Positions 31,130 to 42,441 of a stretch of DNA of 64,000 nucleotides are shown here, piece after piece. How positions within the stretch are numbered: the stretch's first letter is position 1; every line of letters starts with the position of its first letter. Source of the stretch: Thinopyrum elongatum (taxonomy: Eukaryota; Streptophyta; Magnoliopsida; Poales; Poaceae); assembly GCA_011799875.1 (NCBI GenBank), contig CM022300.1:109629201-109693200 (forward strand). The letters are read 5' to 3'. The notes under the pieces were generated by a model. The model worked only from the letters and a program-made list of their open reading frames with translations, ran no database searches and was not told the DNA's origin. A program made the translations under genes and the position numbers.

Positions 31130-32006
31130 TCAGAATTTTTATGCTCGGCTTTCTCGTAATGATCAATCCATGCTCGATACTTCTTGTACTGGTTCTTTTA
31201 TGAAGAAGACTATTGAATTCAAATGAGATTTATTGGAAAGAATTAAACGCAACTCTGAAGATTGGAAACTCGACGAAGGTAAGGAGTCAGGTATAAACCT
31301 TAAGTTTGATTGTGTTAAATCTTTTATGGATACCGATGCTTTTCGTGAATTTAGCACTAAATATGGACTTGACTCTGAGATAGTAGCTTCTTTCTGTGAA
31401 TCATTTGCTACTCATGTAGATATCCCTAAGGAGAAGTGGTTTAAATATCATCCTCCCATTGAAGTAAAAATAGTAGAACCTATTAAAGCTGAAGAAGAAA
31501 CCATTACTTATAATGTCGAACCTGTTATTCCTACTGCTTACATTGAGAAACCACCTTTCCCTGTTAGAATAAAGGAACATGCTAAAGCTTCAGTCGTGGT
31601 TCATAAGAGTTATACTAGAACACCTACACCCCCTGAACAAATTAAAGTTGAACCTAGTATTGCTATGGTTAAAGATCTCTTGGTCGATAATATTGATGGG
31701 CATGTTATTTACTTCTATGACGAAGCTGCTAGAATTGCTAAACCCGATGATAAAGATAAACATAGACATGTTGTTGGCATGCCTGTTGTTTCTGTGAAAA
31801 TAGGAGATCATTGTTATCATGGTTTATGTGATTTGGGTGCTAGTGTGAGTGACATTCCCTTTAATTTATATCAAGAAATTATGAATGGTATTGCACCTGC
31901 TGAAATAGAAGATATCGATGTCACTATTAAGCTTGCCAATAGAGATACTATATCACCAATTGGGATTGTTAGAGATGTTGAAGTCTTGTGTGGTAAAATA
32001 AAATAA
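31130..32006 (+). pseudogene. Athila-like gag C-terminus and aspartic protease
   Basis: An open frame from about 31,130 (FYARLSRNDQSMLDTS) is interrupted by a TGA at 31,224-31,226 where Trp would fit, and continues through RIKRNSEDWKLDEGKESG, KSFMDTDAFREFSTKYGLD and a proline/valine/isoleucine-rich linker. The protease core is HGLCDLGASVSDIPFNLY near 31,824-31,875 (the active site D-L/T-G-A-S, with Leu instead of the usual Thr or Ser), followed by DVTIKLANRDTISPIGIV. It ends at TAA (32,004-32,006). The Leu substitution makes activity unlikely. Confidence 0.75.
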
Positions 32007-32039
32007 CCTACTGATTTTCTAGTTCTTGGTTCCCCACAA

Positions 32040-34318
32040 GATGATTTTTTCCCATTATATTTGGTAGACCTTTCTTGAACACTGTTAATGCTAAAATAGA
32101 TTGTGAGAAAGAAACAGTTAGTGTAAGTTTTGGGGATGTGTCACATGAGTTTAATTTCTCTAAATTTCGTAGGCAACCCCATGACAAAGAATTGATTAAT
32201 AAAGATGAAATTATTGGTCTTGCTTCTATTGCCGTGCCTCCTACTGATCCTTTAGAACAATATTTGCTAGACCATGAAAATGATATGTTCATGCATGAAA
32301 GAAAGGAATTAGATGAGATCTTCTTTAAACAAATGCCAGTTTTGAAACACAACTTGCCTGTTGAGACTCTTGGGGATCCTCTACCACCCAAGAGCGATCC
32401 CGTGTTTGATCTTAAACAATTACCTGATACTCTGAAATATGCTTATCTTGATGAAAAGAAGATATATCCTGTTATTATTAGTGCTAACCTTTCAGAGCAT
32501 GAAGAAAATAAATTATTGAAAACTCTGAAGAAGCACCGTCTACTATTGGATATAATCTCGATGATCTTAAGGGCATTAGTCCCACTCTATGTCAGCATAA
32601 AATTAATATGGAGCCTGATGCTAAACCCGTTGTTGATAACCAGCGACGGTTGAATCCAAAAATGAAAGAAGTGGTAAGAAATGAAATACTAAAGCTTCTG
32701 GAAGTAGGTATAATTTATCCTATTGCTGATAGTAGATGGGTAAGTCCCGTTCATTGTGTCCCCAAGAAGGGAGGTATCACTATTGTGCCTAATGATAAAA
32801 ACGAATTGATTCCACAAAGAATTGTCACAGGTTATAGAATGGTTATTGATTTTAGAAAATTAAACAAAGCTACTAGGAAAGATCATTATCCTCTACCTTT
32901 TATTGATCAAATGCTAGAAAGACTGTCAAAACATACACACTTTTGCTTTCTAGATGGTTATTCTGGTTTTTCCCAAATACCTGTGTCACAAGAGGATCAA
33001 GAAAAAAACTACTTTTACTTGCCCTTTTGGTACCTTTGCTTATAGACGTATGCCTTTTGGTTTATGTAATGCACCTGCTACTTTTCAAAGATGTATGACT
33101 GCTATATTCTCTGACTTTTGTGAAAAGATTATTGAGGTTTTCATGGATGATTTTTCCATTTACGGAACTTCTTTTGATGATTGCTTAAGCAACCTTGATC
33201 GAGTTTTGCAGAGATGTGAAGGAACTAATCTTGTATTGAATTGGGAGAAGTGCCACTTTATGGTTAATGAAGGTATTGTCTTGGGGCATAAAATCTCCGA
33301 AAGTGGTATTGAAGTTGATAAAGCTAAAGTTGATGCTATTGAAAAAATGCCGTGCCCTAAAGATATCAAAGGTATAAGAAGTTTCCTTGGTCATGCTAGT
33401 TTCTATAGGAGATTTATTAAAGATTTCTATAAAATTTCTAGGCCTCTCACTAATCTCTTGCAAAAATATGTTCCATTTGTTTTTTATGATGATTGTGTAG
33501 AAGCATTTGAAATACTTAAGAAAGCCTTAATCTCCGCACCTATCGTTCAACCACCTGATTGGAACCTACACTTTGAAATTATGTGTGATGCTAGTGATTA
33601 TGTTGTTGGTGCTGTTCTAGGACAAAGAGTTGATAAGAAGTTAAATGTTATCCATTATGCTAGTAAAACTCTAGACAGTGCTCAAAGAAACTATGCTACT
33701 ACTGAAAAAAGAATTTTTAGCAGTTGTGTTTGCTTGTGATAAGTTCAGATCTTATATTGTTGATTCCAAAGTAACTGTTCACTCCGATCATGTTGCTATT
33801 AAATACCTTATGGAAAAGAAAGATGCTAAACCTAGACTTATTAGATGGGTTCTCTTGCTACAAGAATTTGATTTGCATATTATTGATAGAAAGGGAGCTG
33901 AGAACCCCGTAGCAGACAACTTGTCTAGGTTAGAAAATATTCTTGATGACCCACTACCTATTGATGATAGCTTTCCTGATGAACAATTAGCTGTCATAAA
34001 TGCTTCTCTTAGTGCTCCTTGGTATGTGGACTATGTTAATTATATTATTGCTAAATTTATACCACCTAGTTTTACATACCAACAAAAGAAAAAGTTTTTC
34101 TATGATTTAAGACATTACTTCTGGGATGACCCACATCTTTATAAAGAGGGAGTAGATGGTGTTATTAGACGTTATGTACCTGAGCATGAACAGGAACAGA
34201 TCCTACGCAAGTGTCACTCCGAGGCCTACAGAGGACACCATGCTGGTGATAGAACTACACACAAGGTATTGCAATTTGGTTTTTATTGGCCTACTCTTTT
34301 CAAGGATTGTCGTGGTTT
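32040..34318 (+). pseudogene. Athila-like reverse transcriptase, RNase H and integrase N-terminus
   Basis: Frames follow each other with shifts near 32,560, 33,015 and 33,700. They give IIFGRPFLNT after the protease, then the reverse transcriptase: EVGIIYPIADSRWVSPVH, VIDFRKLNKATRKDHYPLPF, FLDGYSGFSQIPVS, YRRMPFGLCNAPATFQRCM and VFMDDFSIYG. FMDD instead of YVDD is usual for the Athila lineage. SFLGHASFYRRFIKDF closes the connection domain. RNase H follows (IMCDASDYVVGAVLGQ, TTEKRIF), then the integrase HHCC part [20 protein letters not shown]. It is cut before the catalytic core by element D. Frameshifts prevent translation. Confidence 0.9.
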
Positions 34319-34768
34319 TGTCATGGCAGATGCCCTTGTGAAAGGACTTAGGTATGGAGCCATCGCTTGGTGATTAGCTTGAAGGGGTTGAACGGGATGA
34401 AAGACACAAGGTTTATCCAGAATCGGCCCCTCACGGTGGAGGTAAAAGCCTACTCCTACTTTCGTTGATATTACTTGAGTATTGATTACAAGGGAGCGGA
34501 TTCGCTTGACCTAGCTGTCGATTGATCGTTTTTCTCCCCTTTAACCCTGTGCTTACAAGAGTCCAAGTCGGATCACACAATGTGACTAACTCAAGGTTCT
34601 AAGTTGCCTTGCCTTGCAAGGCAATTCGCCATCGGGCAGCTCACATCTCCGGGTTACGGCACCCCCACCTGGTCTTGGGCCTTCAACAGGCCCGCCTTGT
34701 AAGCCGCTGCCAGTCTTCATATCTTATCTTCTTGGGCCGATTTAGGCTTTATCTCTGAGTCGCCAACA
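34319..34768 (-). repeat. LTR of element D
   Basis: 450 bases, TGTCATGGCAGATG ... GAGTCGCCAACA. The neighbouring interior on the minus strand (AGGAGGGGGCGGGTTACAC) is purine-rich and suits a polypurine tract before a 3' LTR. A single copy, so borders rest on TG...CA and on the abrupt end of the Athila coding sequence at 34,318. Confidence 0.6.
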
Positions 34769-35089
34769 GTGTAACCCGCCCCCTCCTGGGCGGGTCACAC
34801 CGTGGGGTTATATCCCCAATATTAGGCCCCAGATTGATTTGAACTTGTTCATGTCAATCTTCATTCTCCGGTTGGTGAATCTTTTCAAATTCTTCTTAAA
34901 TCTTGATCTGGAACAGACCTTCACAACCCGCCATGACATCACATAACATAAATCCAGAAAAAACTTATGACAACACAACGGATCTTCGCATTAAACGGCC
35001 ATTCCGAAAATCGAGGCACCTCTTTTGGTGAGATAATTATCACGCCTCCTCGATCTCCGTGCATGCCTTTTCACTATTCCATTTTTCCC

Positions 35090-35098
35090 TTATAAATA
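35090..35098 (+). promoter_or_regulatory. TATA box of the antisense gene of element D
   Basis: CCCTTATAAATAAGGA followed by a C/T-rich leader (ACCCCCTTCGCTTCC). Same layout as the TATA boxes near 12,171 (-) and 42,894 (+). Confidence 0.5.
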
Positions 35099-36391
35099 AG
35101 GACAGGGGGTCTTCTTTTCACCTTTTACCCCCTTCGCTTCCACTTCTTCTGCTTATATCTATTTAACTTTATTGCTCATATGTACACAGGCCGACTCTCC
35201 TTTTTGGAGGAAAAAACTGCCAGCCACCGTTCTAGCCAAGAAGACTAGGGGAACAAAATCTCGTGGCACGGGTCGTCGTAATAAACAAACATCACAAGAG
35301 CTTCTCCAGCTGGATGAGTCGGAGGTAGAACTTGACTCTCTTGGCCTTCTCTTTATGCAACTTATTGATGCTGATTCCTCTCAGGATGACGCGGAGACAA
35401 ACCAGGCTCATGATGAAAGAGGTAACTATTATCTCCTCTGACTCAGAACCTTTGCCAAGAGAGAAAACAAGGCGGGTCATCCGAAAAGTAAGATTTTCAC
35501 ACCCTCTCGCTCATTTGGATCCCAACTTTCTTTTGAAGAAACAACAACATGAAGCAAGGCGTATAACCCGGAGCAGCGGAGGTGAAGAACTTAATGACGG
35601 CTTACCCAACACCCCAGCTCCTCGAAAGCGTCGCAACGAGGTGCCACATAGCCTGACTCTATCTCTTCCACAAGCCGGTCTCATACGTCAACCTCTTAAT
35701 TCTTCTGACTCAAAATATCAGGGAACGCCGCCATCATCTGGCGACTCTAGTGGAACTCAAATGCCTGCTTTCAAGGTTGCCCATGGGTAAGTATTTTCAC
35801 TTGTTCATATATGACTTGTAGTGATATATTCATGAACTCTTATATTCTTGTCGCAGAGGAGTAGCAAAGGCATGCAAGAAACAAAAGGTGGGCGAGTCTT
35901 CAAAGGATCCCAAAGCTGCTGAGCCAGATAGGGAGGTGCCAGAGGCCCCTGAGGCTTTAATTCAAAATCCGGAAGACCTTGCCAATGATCCGCCACCACA
36001 AACTGACACTACAATCTTTGATCCAATGAATACTGAAGTTAACCCGGCTGCCAGTCATGACCCGCCAAGTCCTAAGCCGCCCAGTCCTGCCAAGTTAACT
36101 GAAGAGATCTCTTCTGAGAAGAATTCTGATGATATTGCTGTCACCGGGACGGCTTATACAGCACTAGGAGCCTGAACCATGCTGACCAAGCATAGTACCA
36201 AAGAAGAGTCACCTTCTTTGGAAAAAGGCAAGGCTAAACTGGATCTGGAGAAGTATTCTTCATTTAATGCTGGTGAAGTGTACGCGGGCTATTTAAGCCG
36301 CCTTCACACAAGCTGGGACATGGAGGCTGGGTTAGTCCAGCTGATGAAACAATAATGTGAGGTATGAATATATCTTCCGCCTCTTAAACCT

Positions 36392-36397
<6 letters not shown>

Positions 36398-36421
<24 letters not shown>
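36398..36421. repeat. (TA)n microsatellite in the intron
   Basis: About 12 TA units within the long intron of the antisense gene of element D. Confidence 0.9.
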
Positions 36422-36422
<1 letters not shown>

Positions 36423-36428
36423 CCATAC

Positions 36429-36730
36429 TAGCCCCCAAGTCTTAAACATAAGAAAATCCATTGAGTATGCTTAAGACTTAGCAAAATATAATCAATAACT
36501 CCAAATTGTAGCCCCCAAGGGCCGGCTTAAATTGAATAATATGAGCCGGGTCTTCATCAGATACATCTTAAAAGAACCTCACGTAGCCCCCAAGGGCTGG
36601 TTTATATGAATAAGATGAGCCGGGTCTTCATAGGATATATCTTAAAAGATCCACACGTAGCCCCCAAGGACCGGCTTATCTTTAAACCTTGTCATAATAT
36701 AAACTGAAATGGCCTACATTAGCCCCCAAG
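36429..36730. repeat. Intronic repeats starting TAGCCCCCAAG (5 copies)
   Basis: TAGCCCCCAAG starts at 36,429, 36,509, 36,584, 36,658 and 36,720 (spacing 80, 75, 74, 62). The middle three units share GCCGG(C/G)TTA, GAGCCGGGTCTTCAT and ATCTTAAAAGA blocks. All lie in the intron of the antisense gene. A related TAGCCCCCGAG occurs in two introns of the antisense gene of element B. Confidence 0.85.
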
Positions 36731-37851
36731 TGCCAAGTATATTGCTTGCAATGTGCTTGGGACTTTAAATACTTATTCTAGAAAGAATCTGGTGAATATT
36801 TAACTTGCATTCCTAATTTCAAATCCTTGTTGCAGGAAGCTCCAAGTTTAACAGAGTCAGAACTGGGCGAGTTAAAGAAAGTCAGCAAACTCTAAGACGC
36901 TGAAACTCGGAAGGTCGAGTCAAAATTCAAATTTGCTCTGGAGGAGAATGAAAAGCTCAAGGCCACATTTTCCACAGACAGAGCCGCCTAGGATACCGAG
37001 AAAGCCGTCTTGATGAAACGTGCTGAGGAGGCTGAGAACCAGCTTAAACCGGCTGCTGATGAGCTGGCCGGCTTAAAGCAACATATTTCTCTGGCGGTTC
37101 ATAGTATATAGTCTTTAACCCGCATGGCGACTCTTGTGCAAAAAATTGAACATGCCCTAGAAGCGCCAGTCTCGGTCAAAACATGCTGCTGAAATTGAAG
37201 GCTGTTTATTCATTGACTGAGAAATTGTATGCTGGAACACTGCGCAGCCTTGTAGCTTTGTCAGGTGGCAAAAAACCTCCAACTCATATCAAGACGGCGC
37301 TGGATCATCTCTCAACGGTGCCGGCTCAAATTGAGGAGGTTAAATTATCATCCACCCTAGCCGGAGCCATTGTTACTCTAGGCCGGGCCAAAGCGTGACA
37401 ATCAAAACTTGACCCGGAAGAAATAGCTACCGGATGCCTAGAGTTCAATGATGACTTGTCAATCTTTGAAGAGAAGGACTTCAACAAATGCGTTAGAGAA
37501 ATGCGGCCCGTGGTATGCAAACTCATAGAAGAGCTAGATTTGAACAAGTACACGCCGGCTTATGATGACAACAACAACAAGATTAAGCCGCCATCTCATG
37601 AAGTTGTAGATCTCATTCCGCCAAGGCGTAAGCATATTTTCACTCCTGATCTTGACTCCTCTGTTATTCTAAATGATGAGGCGACCTTTGAAGCATTAAC
37701 CGGCATCGACTGGACATCAGCCACTCTTCATATGGCAGACGAGGGAGAACCGGCACAGGGTGACCCGGAGGCCTCAACTTCAAGATGCCAAGATGACAAC
37801 CACCCGCCAGGCCAAAATCCAGATGGTTCTGATACCGGCTCAATGGAGTAA

Positions 37852-38638
37852 CTTAACTCCGAAAAACACTTGGTCACAATTTATTAGGCTCAGCTGAAGC
37901 CTTGTAATAGGGTAGCTTAAAACAGAGATCCGCCCTGTCATGCCTTCGTGCATGTTTATCTCAACTTTTGATCTAGCAGATCGATGAACATTGTTGCATG
38001 CTTGATTGAATCAGACATATGAGCCGTGCCATGATTTTTATTTTTCACATGAGGTCTTGGTATATTTTGCAGAAGACCGATCAACATGTGCTCTGGCGAC
38101 TTTGAAAGTCAAAAAACCAGGGCGGGTGACAACCCAAAGACTTGTAGTCTTACACAGCTATTGCAAAAATCATTAACATGGCTATTCAAGCCAAAACATA
38201 CTGGCGACTTAATGTCAAAAAGCCAGGGCGATTTATCAAACCCAAAGATTTTGAAACAATCATTAAAAAGATTAAGATGGCAGCTTATAGCCAAAATCAT
38301 ACTGGCGACTTAAAGTCCAAAGCCAGGGCGGGTTACAACCCAAAATACTCAACCATGAGCAAACATAACCCGAAGCCTCATGACCCGGGTACTCAGAATT
38401 TGCACAAAAGACTTATAAAAAGGTTTAGAATACCAAAAATAGAGAATATGCAAATCTCAAATATTGGTTAAGCCGGCTCGTAAGGCATGACTAAAAAAGG
38501 TTTGGCTACACAGGCCAAGTATTGCTTTCAAGGCCGCAAAGCCGTTGCTATCCTGTAAGCCGACTCTCCATGACATAAATCCTTTGCTTTACCCATAAAT
38601 AGTTCAGGGTCTTAAAAAGATTGACTGTTTAAGAGTAC
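37852..38638. other. Spacer downstream of the antisense gene of element D with ~105-bp repeats
   Basis: TGGCGACTT... blocks start at 38,094, 38,202 and 38,303; each is followed by (A)AGCCAGGGCG and a CAACCCAAA-like word. The three units are diverged. Short frames over them are not genes. The 5 bases before 38,639 (AGTAC) would be the TSD of element C. Confidence 0.6.
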
Positions 38639-39507
38639 TGTCGGTGTTCTGGGAACTAGTGTACCCAGACTTGCGTGCCTGCGGCCCACGGCGTGGCTCC
38701 ATCGATGGCCTAGTACGACCCATCTGCGAGACCATCAAGAAAAGACCCTCACGAGGGGCCAAGCCTCGCGAGGCAGACAGTGCCAAGACCTCCTGAGGGA
38801 GCGGCTTTCCCAGGCTGCCTCCTGAGGAGCGGAGATTTTTATGCAGGTATCCAACCTCACGAGGTTGCGGTGACGCAAGCCATGACGACCAAGGCCAGGC
38901 GGGCGCCAGCAGGCGCAGAGGAGAAGGTTTCCTCTTTGGTGTTAAGGAGGCAAGCGCAGGCGTGGGTTCCCGAGGAATCAGGCAAAGGTTTCCATTCTAA
39001 TGCAACGAGACCAAGACCGCCAGGACGGATGTCATCGCCGAGCCCACCACGGCGTCACAACCAGAAGCTTTGCAGGCGAAGACCACCTTTCGTCAGGATA
39101 AGATGTACTACCTGTCCCCTTTCAAATTGGCCACTGTGGGATCCCTTCCCGCCTTCGTTTTGGAGGAAGAGGACCGAGGCCACTATAAGTATAAGCTAGC
39201 CACCACCGTAGAGAGGGGACCGAACCAAAGGATGACTCACCCTCACCCAGAGCAGTCCTCACGAGGTTGTTCTTCCCTTGTACTAGTTCATCCCCAGCCC
39301 CTCGTGAGGCAAATCCACCACAAAGCAGGAGTAGGGTCTTACACCGCAAGGTGGCCCGAACCTGGGTAAACTGTCGTGTCCATGTCCTTCCTTGATCCAT
39401 TGAGCTAGGCTGTAGGGCGACGGGTTGGTTGGTTGGATAGGTTGAGTTCTTCTCACACGCCCCAGAGTTCGAACCTTCTTTGGGTCTGCGGAGCACTGAA
39501 TCTGACA
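38639..39507 (+). repeat. 5' LTR of element C
   Basis: 869 bases from TGTCGGTGTTCTGGG to AATCTGACA, with CCACTATAAGTATAAG (about 39,178) as TATA region and the GGCCCGAACCTGGGTAAA block near the end that also occurs in the LTR of element A. Several CCTC(A/G)CGAGG palindromes lie in the first half. Confidence 0.75.
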
Positions 39508-39509
39508 TT

Positions 39510-39527
39510 TGGCGCGCCAGGTAGGGG
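39510..39527 (+). promoter_or_regulatory. Primer binding site of element C
   Basis: TGGCGCGCCAGGTAGGGG starts two bases after the LTR. This string is very common behind grass Gypsy LTRs; I do not name the tRNA. Confidence 0.7.
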
Positions 39528-39583
39528 CGTGTCGGAGCTCGGCCCCTTCGTCGATCACGTCCCGTCCTTGCTCCGTCGCACCC

Positions 39584-40450
39584 ATGGCGGAGGCTCCCTG
39601 GGCCTGCGCTGAGCATTGGGCCACTCGCACCACTCGGGTGGCGCCCCTCGACTGCGGAGCTCATCATCACCCCACGCTTCTCAAAATTAAAGACGCAGCC
39701 GGCGTCACCGGCTGTCGGCGGAGGGGCCCGCCGCCTTCCCCTCTCGCGCGGCGCCGCAACCATGCCGTCGTGCGGTCCTCTGACCACGCCGTGTCGTCGT
39801 TGCATGCTTGCCGGGGGCTGGCGAACATGCGGGCTGCACTCCTCGTGGCGCGGGAGTTGCTGAGATGCCGGCTAGCGGAAGGCAGTCACGATGACTTGCC
39901 TGGCCGGGTCGCTGAGCTGCTCGACACTGCATGTGAGGGTGCAGAGCCCTTTCGTATCCTGCCTACATCACGGATGCCACCGGGGATCCGTGCCTGCCCC
40001 TGTTGCGTGTCTCGTCTTTTCGGAGGGGGCCCGGAGGGTCTCGCGTCAGTGGTCTCGCATGTGCCGTCGCCCGCCCTGCTCAAGGTGCGTCCCCCCAGAA
40101 CACGACCGGGATTGGCGGCCCCTCCAAGAGTCCAGACGAAGGACCACCCCTGGTCGCCGTGACCAGGCATCGAAGATGGTGGGCGGCAGACTGGAGGGAT
40201 CGAGGGCTGGTCTCAAGATGATGACCTCTGGTGCCTCTGTGCCGCCATCGGTGGGCCCGCTGTACGAGCAAAGGAGAGGCTCATGCGTGTTCCCCCCATC
40301 GGCCCGCGCAATAGGATCGGCAAGGCCACGCGGGGCCAGGGCCCCTTACGAGCCGATCCAAGGCCTCGCCGGCGCCTTCGACAGTAGCGGTCGCCAGTTA
40401 CAACCAATATCTTTGGAACATGTCGCACTAACCTTGGATCGCAGGTAAAC
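39584..40450 (+). pseudogene. Degenerate gag N-terminus of element C
   Basis: The ATG at 39,584 (MAEAPWACAEHWATRT) opens a frame to 40,162, with AGVTGCRRRGPPPSPLARRR, then SSLHACRGLANMRAALLVA, a helical start typical of Tat/Gypsy gag leaders. After 40,162 the reading continues only through frameshifts (PPIGPRNRIGKATRG in another frame near 40,297). A capsid domain and a zinc knuckle are not seen. It follows the primer binding site by about 60 bases, as expected for gag. Confidence 0.5.
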
Positions 40451-41423
40451 CGCGCCACGGCGGTGAACCTCCGGACGTTGGCCCCGCCTCGGGACAGGCG
40501 GGGCGTGCCAGAAAGTCACGCGAGGGGGAGCTTGACGGCAGGGCTGCCCTCGCGTCGTGAGGCGCAGGGCGTCACCACTGCGGTGGCGCATGCCATCCAT
40601 AAGTGGGTCCTCCACCAGGAAAGGCGCCGGCGAGCCCTCCCCCGGTCGAGGGCCCGCGGCCGCTTGACCACCGCCTGCATAGCCCTTACCCCTTGGTCCT
40701 GTCCTGGTTTCCGGGCGCCCCAACGGTGGTCGGGGCATGCGCAGGGCGGGGTCCCCGCCCAGGGGACAAGAAGCATCCCTCAAGTCTCCGCTCGTGACAC
40801 TCTCACGTAATAATGAGTGGGGCTGTACACGCCCGGAGTCTCCTGAGCGCTGCCCCTGAGCCTCACGGGGGCTCCCACCCTGGTCCCAGTGGAAGCCCCA
40901 TGCTCTGCGCTGGCGGACGACACTGCCCCCAATGGCTATGCCCACGCCCAGTGGAGGCCCCATGCTCCGCGCTGGGGGAAGACTAGAAGACTAGTGTAGG
41001 CGCCGGACGTGGCCGTTTTCCTTGCCCTCTCTTGTAGCCTAATCTGATGTTTCTTGAAATAAACTTGCAGTTTTTGCGTCGTTATTGGAAAAAAGTGGGA
41101 GTGTGTTCTCGATTCTTCGTTCTCCTAGCTGTTTCTCCTTTGTTTGGTTTCTGTTTTTGTGAAAGATGGCGGACGCCCGTGGTTTGCCCCGCCGCGCCAC
41201 GCGAGCGGGTGCTGGGCATGGTGTGCACGCCGGCGCTAAAAGCGCCCTGAGGGCCCAGGCCACAGCAGCCATGGCCTTGTTGCGCGCACACCTCTCTGGA
41301 TCCTCGCGAGGCGCTCTCAAGCGAACTGGCGGGCGTGCATCGCCCGGGATCCTCAACAGGCGATCCCTCCTGGGCCTTGAACCAGGCACCGCGGCAAGGC
41401 ACGGCAATGGCGGTTGCCCCTAC
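40451..41423. other. Non-coding interior of element C before element B
   Basis: GC-rich sequence with only overlapping chance frames. It holds a 32-bp direct repeat (CCCAGTGGA(A/G)GCCCCATGC...) at 40,885 and 40,947. The last bases CCTAC (41,419-41,423) are the TSD of element B. Confidence 0.5.
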
Positions 41424-42441
41424 TGTCGTGGTGGGCGCACGACAAATGCCAAAGGATGGCTAAAGAGAGGAGGAGGCTCGAAGGCACCGGTGGGCTCCAG
41501 AGGCGAGGTCGGCATGAGTGAGCAAGGGACGCAAGACATACCCAGGTTCGGGGCTCTCCGGAGAGATAATACCCCTAGTCCTGCCGAGCGTGGTTTATAT
41601 GTATCGGTACAGAGTTGCTCCTTGAGCTGTTTGGAGGAAGGAGGAAGACTAGCTAAGGCTTAGGCTGCTCCCTTCCCTAGTGTGCGCGTGTGTCCTATGT
41701 GAGTTGCTTGCCCGCGTACATGAGGCCTCCTGGGGGGTTTTATAGGTCAACCCCCAGGGTTACAATGGTAAAGTTACAAGGCCGTGGGGCCGGGTTGTCA
41801 TCGTCCGAGAAGCCGGTGCTGGGACCCATCGGGTGTCAGGGCTCGCCGGGTTTTCCGGGCGCGGGCTCCGTGTGCCAGGAGGCACTGTTTGCCGTCTTGT
41901 CGATCATCACGGAGTGGCCGGGTCGAGTCCGCTGCAGTGGCGCACCACCAGGTCGCCGTCTGCTGACGTCAGCGGTGACAATGGGTGGGCTGTAGCCACG
42001 CCGGCCTCGGTTAGCAGGGTAGGTGGGGCACTGTAGCCACGCCGGCCTCGGTCAGCAGGGTAGGTGGGGCACTGTTGCCACACCTCTGTCGGTCAGAGGG
42101 GTTGGTGGGGTACTATCGCCTTGCTCATCCCTTTTACTGGAGACTCGTCCCATCGCCTGCCTCGGATGGGATGAGAGCTGACCCGTGGCTGGGTTGAGTA
42201 ACACGCCACAGGGGAGCTAGCTTGCTGGAGAAGTCTTGGTGCGCCGGGTTCGGCCGGCTTGCGCCAGCCGGCAGGGCCGGGTTGCCATCTTGGTTGGGTC
42301 GAAGAGTTCGGCTGGGTTGAGGGACTTGGCCGGGTCGAGGAACTCAGCCAAGTGCGAGCCGGATTGAGGGGCGATGCTGGCCCCGATGTTTTTAAAATGG
42401 ATCCGGGTTCCGTTGCCTGCCTCGGGTTCATGCCCCCGACA
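41424..42441 (-). repeat. 3' LTR of element B
   Basis: 1,018 bases; on the minus strand TGTCGGGGGCATGAACC ... CCACGACA. TATA candidate CCTATAAAACCCCCC (minus) near 41,735-41,748. It carries an extra copy of a GTAGCCACGCCGGCCTCGG block (41,994 and 42,032) that is single in the other LTR. Confidence 0.9.

Larger units (their letters stand above)
31092..34318 (+). mobile_element. Athila-type Gypsy gag-pol remnant, cut on both sides
   Basis: Coding sequence only, with no LTR: cut on the left by the CACTA terminus (31,091) and on the right by the LTR of element D (34,319). It carries the gag C-terminus, protease, reverse transcriptase, RNase H and the integrase zinc domain of one Athila-like family. 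By its style it could be the autonomous relative of the two non-autonomous elements here. Confidence 0.8.
35172..37851 (+). pseudogene. Antisense gene of element D, decayed and lacking the Transposase_28 domain
   Basis: Exon pieces on the plus strand are a basic start (KKTRGTKSRGTGRRNKQTS), an acidic linker (DESEVELDSLG) and a Ser/Pro-rich part ending KVAHG with a donor at 35,788. From about 35,856 there is KACKKQKVGESSKDPK, followed by a Pro/Glu-rich region with stops. A 470-bp intron (about 36,362-36,836) holds short tandem repeats. A helical, coiled-coil-like part (VLMKRAEEAENQLKPAADEL) and a C-terminus FEEKDFNKCVREMRP...ELDLNKYTPAY close the frame at 37,851. The N-terminal domain seen in the other antisense genes is missing, so a deletion joined the promoter to the linker. 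At least six in-frame stops are present. Confidence 0.55.
34319..38638 (-). mobile_element. Left part of a Tat-like Gypsy element (element D): 3' LTR and antisense gene
   Basis: A 450-bp LTR at 34,319-34,768 is followed by the plus-strand antisense gene remnant (35,172-37,851) and a repeat-bearing spacer, then the insertion of element C at 38,639. By analogy with element B the gag-pol side should lie to the right, beyond element C and outside the window, so element D is oriented minus. The TSD copy at its left would be GGTTT (34,314-34,318), which cannot be paired here. Confidence 0.6.

Noticed and set aside
39509..40963. Overlapping long GC-rich frames on both strands in element C as separate genes
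   Set aside because: Only the plus frame from 39,584 follows the primer binding site and looks like a gag start; the others are compositional.
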